From Bacteroides sp. (GTDB lineage Bacteria > Bacteroidota > Bacteroidia > Bacteroidales > Muribaculaceae), in the NCBI GenBank assembly GCA_014802445.1, contig JAAVCF010000008.1, positions 62,001-126,000 on the forward strand: a stretch of 64,000 nucleotides of DNA. The letters are read 5' to 3'. This document shows, in pieces, positions 63,908-64,000 of this stretch. The notes under the pieces are model-generated. The model was not told the origin of the DNA and did no database searches. It saw nothing but the letters and a program-made list of their open reading frames with translations. The stretch's first letter is position 1. Each line of letters opens with the position of its first letter. Both the position numbers and the translations under genes were made by a program.

Positions 63908-64000
63908 ATGAAATATACACAACCCAAACTCCCCTACGCTCCCGACGCTCTCGCTCCCGCAATCTCGCAGGAAACTGTCGACTTCCACTACGGCAAGCAT
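63908..64000 (+). CDS. sodB: Iron/manganese superoxide dismutase, partial
   Basis: The first 31 codons of a gene that continues past the window. The start [20 protein letters not shown] and the stretch VDFHYGKH match Fe/Mn superoxide dismutase, including the first metal-ligand histidine (His27 in FHYGKH). The enzyme converts superoxide to oxygen and peroxide. Length and C-terminal ligands cannot be checked here. No TAnnTTTG box is obvious in the 28 nt between the terminator and the ATG. Confidence 0.9.
   Translation, partial: MKYTQPKLPYAPDALAPAISQETVDFHYGKH

Overview
The window looks like chromosomal core DNA of a gut Bacteroidales, most likely a Muribaculaceae relative. The gene families point there: a long Bacteroidetes-type NusB, a YbbR protein next to coaE, a DAHP synthase-chorismate mutase fusion, split chromate transporters, a secreted protein with a T9SS-like tail, and class II ribonucleotide reductase. 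Most visible promoters also fit the Bacteroidetes primary-sigma consensus (TTTG, 19-21 nt, TAnnTTTG). The ends are cut: an integral membrane gene runs off the left edge and a superoxide dismutase gene off the right. I see no rRNA, tRNA, CRISPR array, insertion sequence or prophage.

Layout. 1-14 kb is housekeeping: prfA, tig-clpP-clpX (folding and proteolysis), recQ-ftsE, nusB, yajC-ybbR-coaE, rubrerythrin, and a PurF-like enzyme whose glutaminase site is missing. 14-22 kb holds an acyltransferase, a secreted protein with tandem starch-binding modules, ridA, the chromate transporter pair with folC, a META-domain lipoprotein and aroF-CM. 22-32 kb holds nrdJ, a nitroreductase, a 24-residue membrane peptide, a lysozyme-lipoprotein pair with an L,D-transpeptidase, guaB, an ion channel with an unusual filter and a retropepsin-like protein; two non-coding RNA candidates lie in the gaps. 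32-38 kb holds a sensor kinase, a DUF3737-MATE-PatB cluster and YqgE. 38-46 kb holds a multidrug RND system and umuDC. 46-57 kb holds a nitric oxide reductase, an EF-G paralog with altered GTPase motifs divergent from lon, lysC-lysA, and ahpC divergent from a DNA alkylation repair gene. 57-64 kb is a histidine-rich metal-efflux operon, then sodB.

Functional themes are protein quality control (tig, clpPX, lon, EF-G paralog), oxidative and nitrosative defence (rubrerythrin, AhpC, SOD, NO reductase, nitroreductase), DNA damage (recQ, umuDC, alkylation repair) and efflux (two RND systems, MATE, chromate). In several genes the longest reading frame starts inside or upstream of a -7 element, so I moved the start downstream. 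Five of those genes then have predicted leaders of almost zero length. All calls come from reading the sequence by eye; no database search was run.
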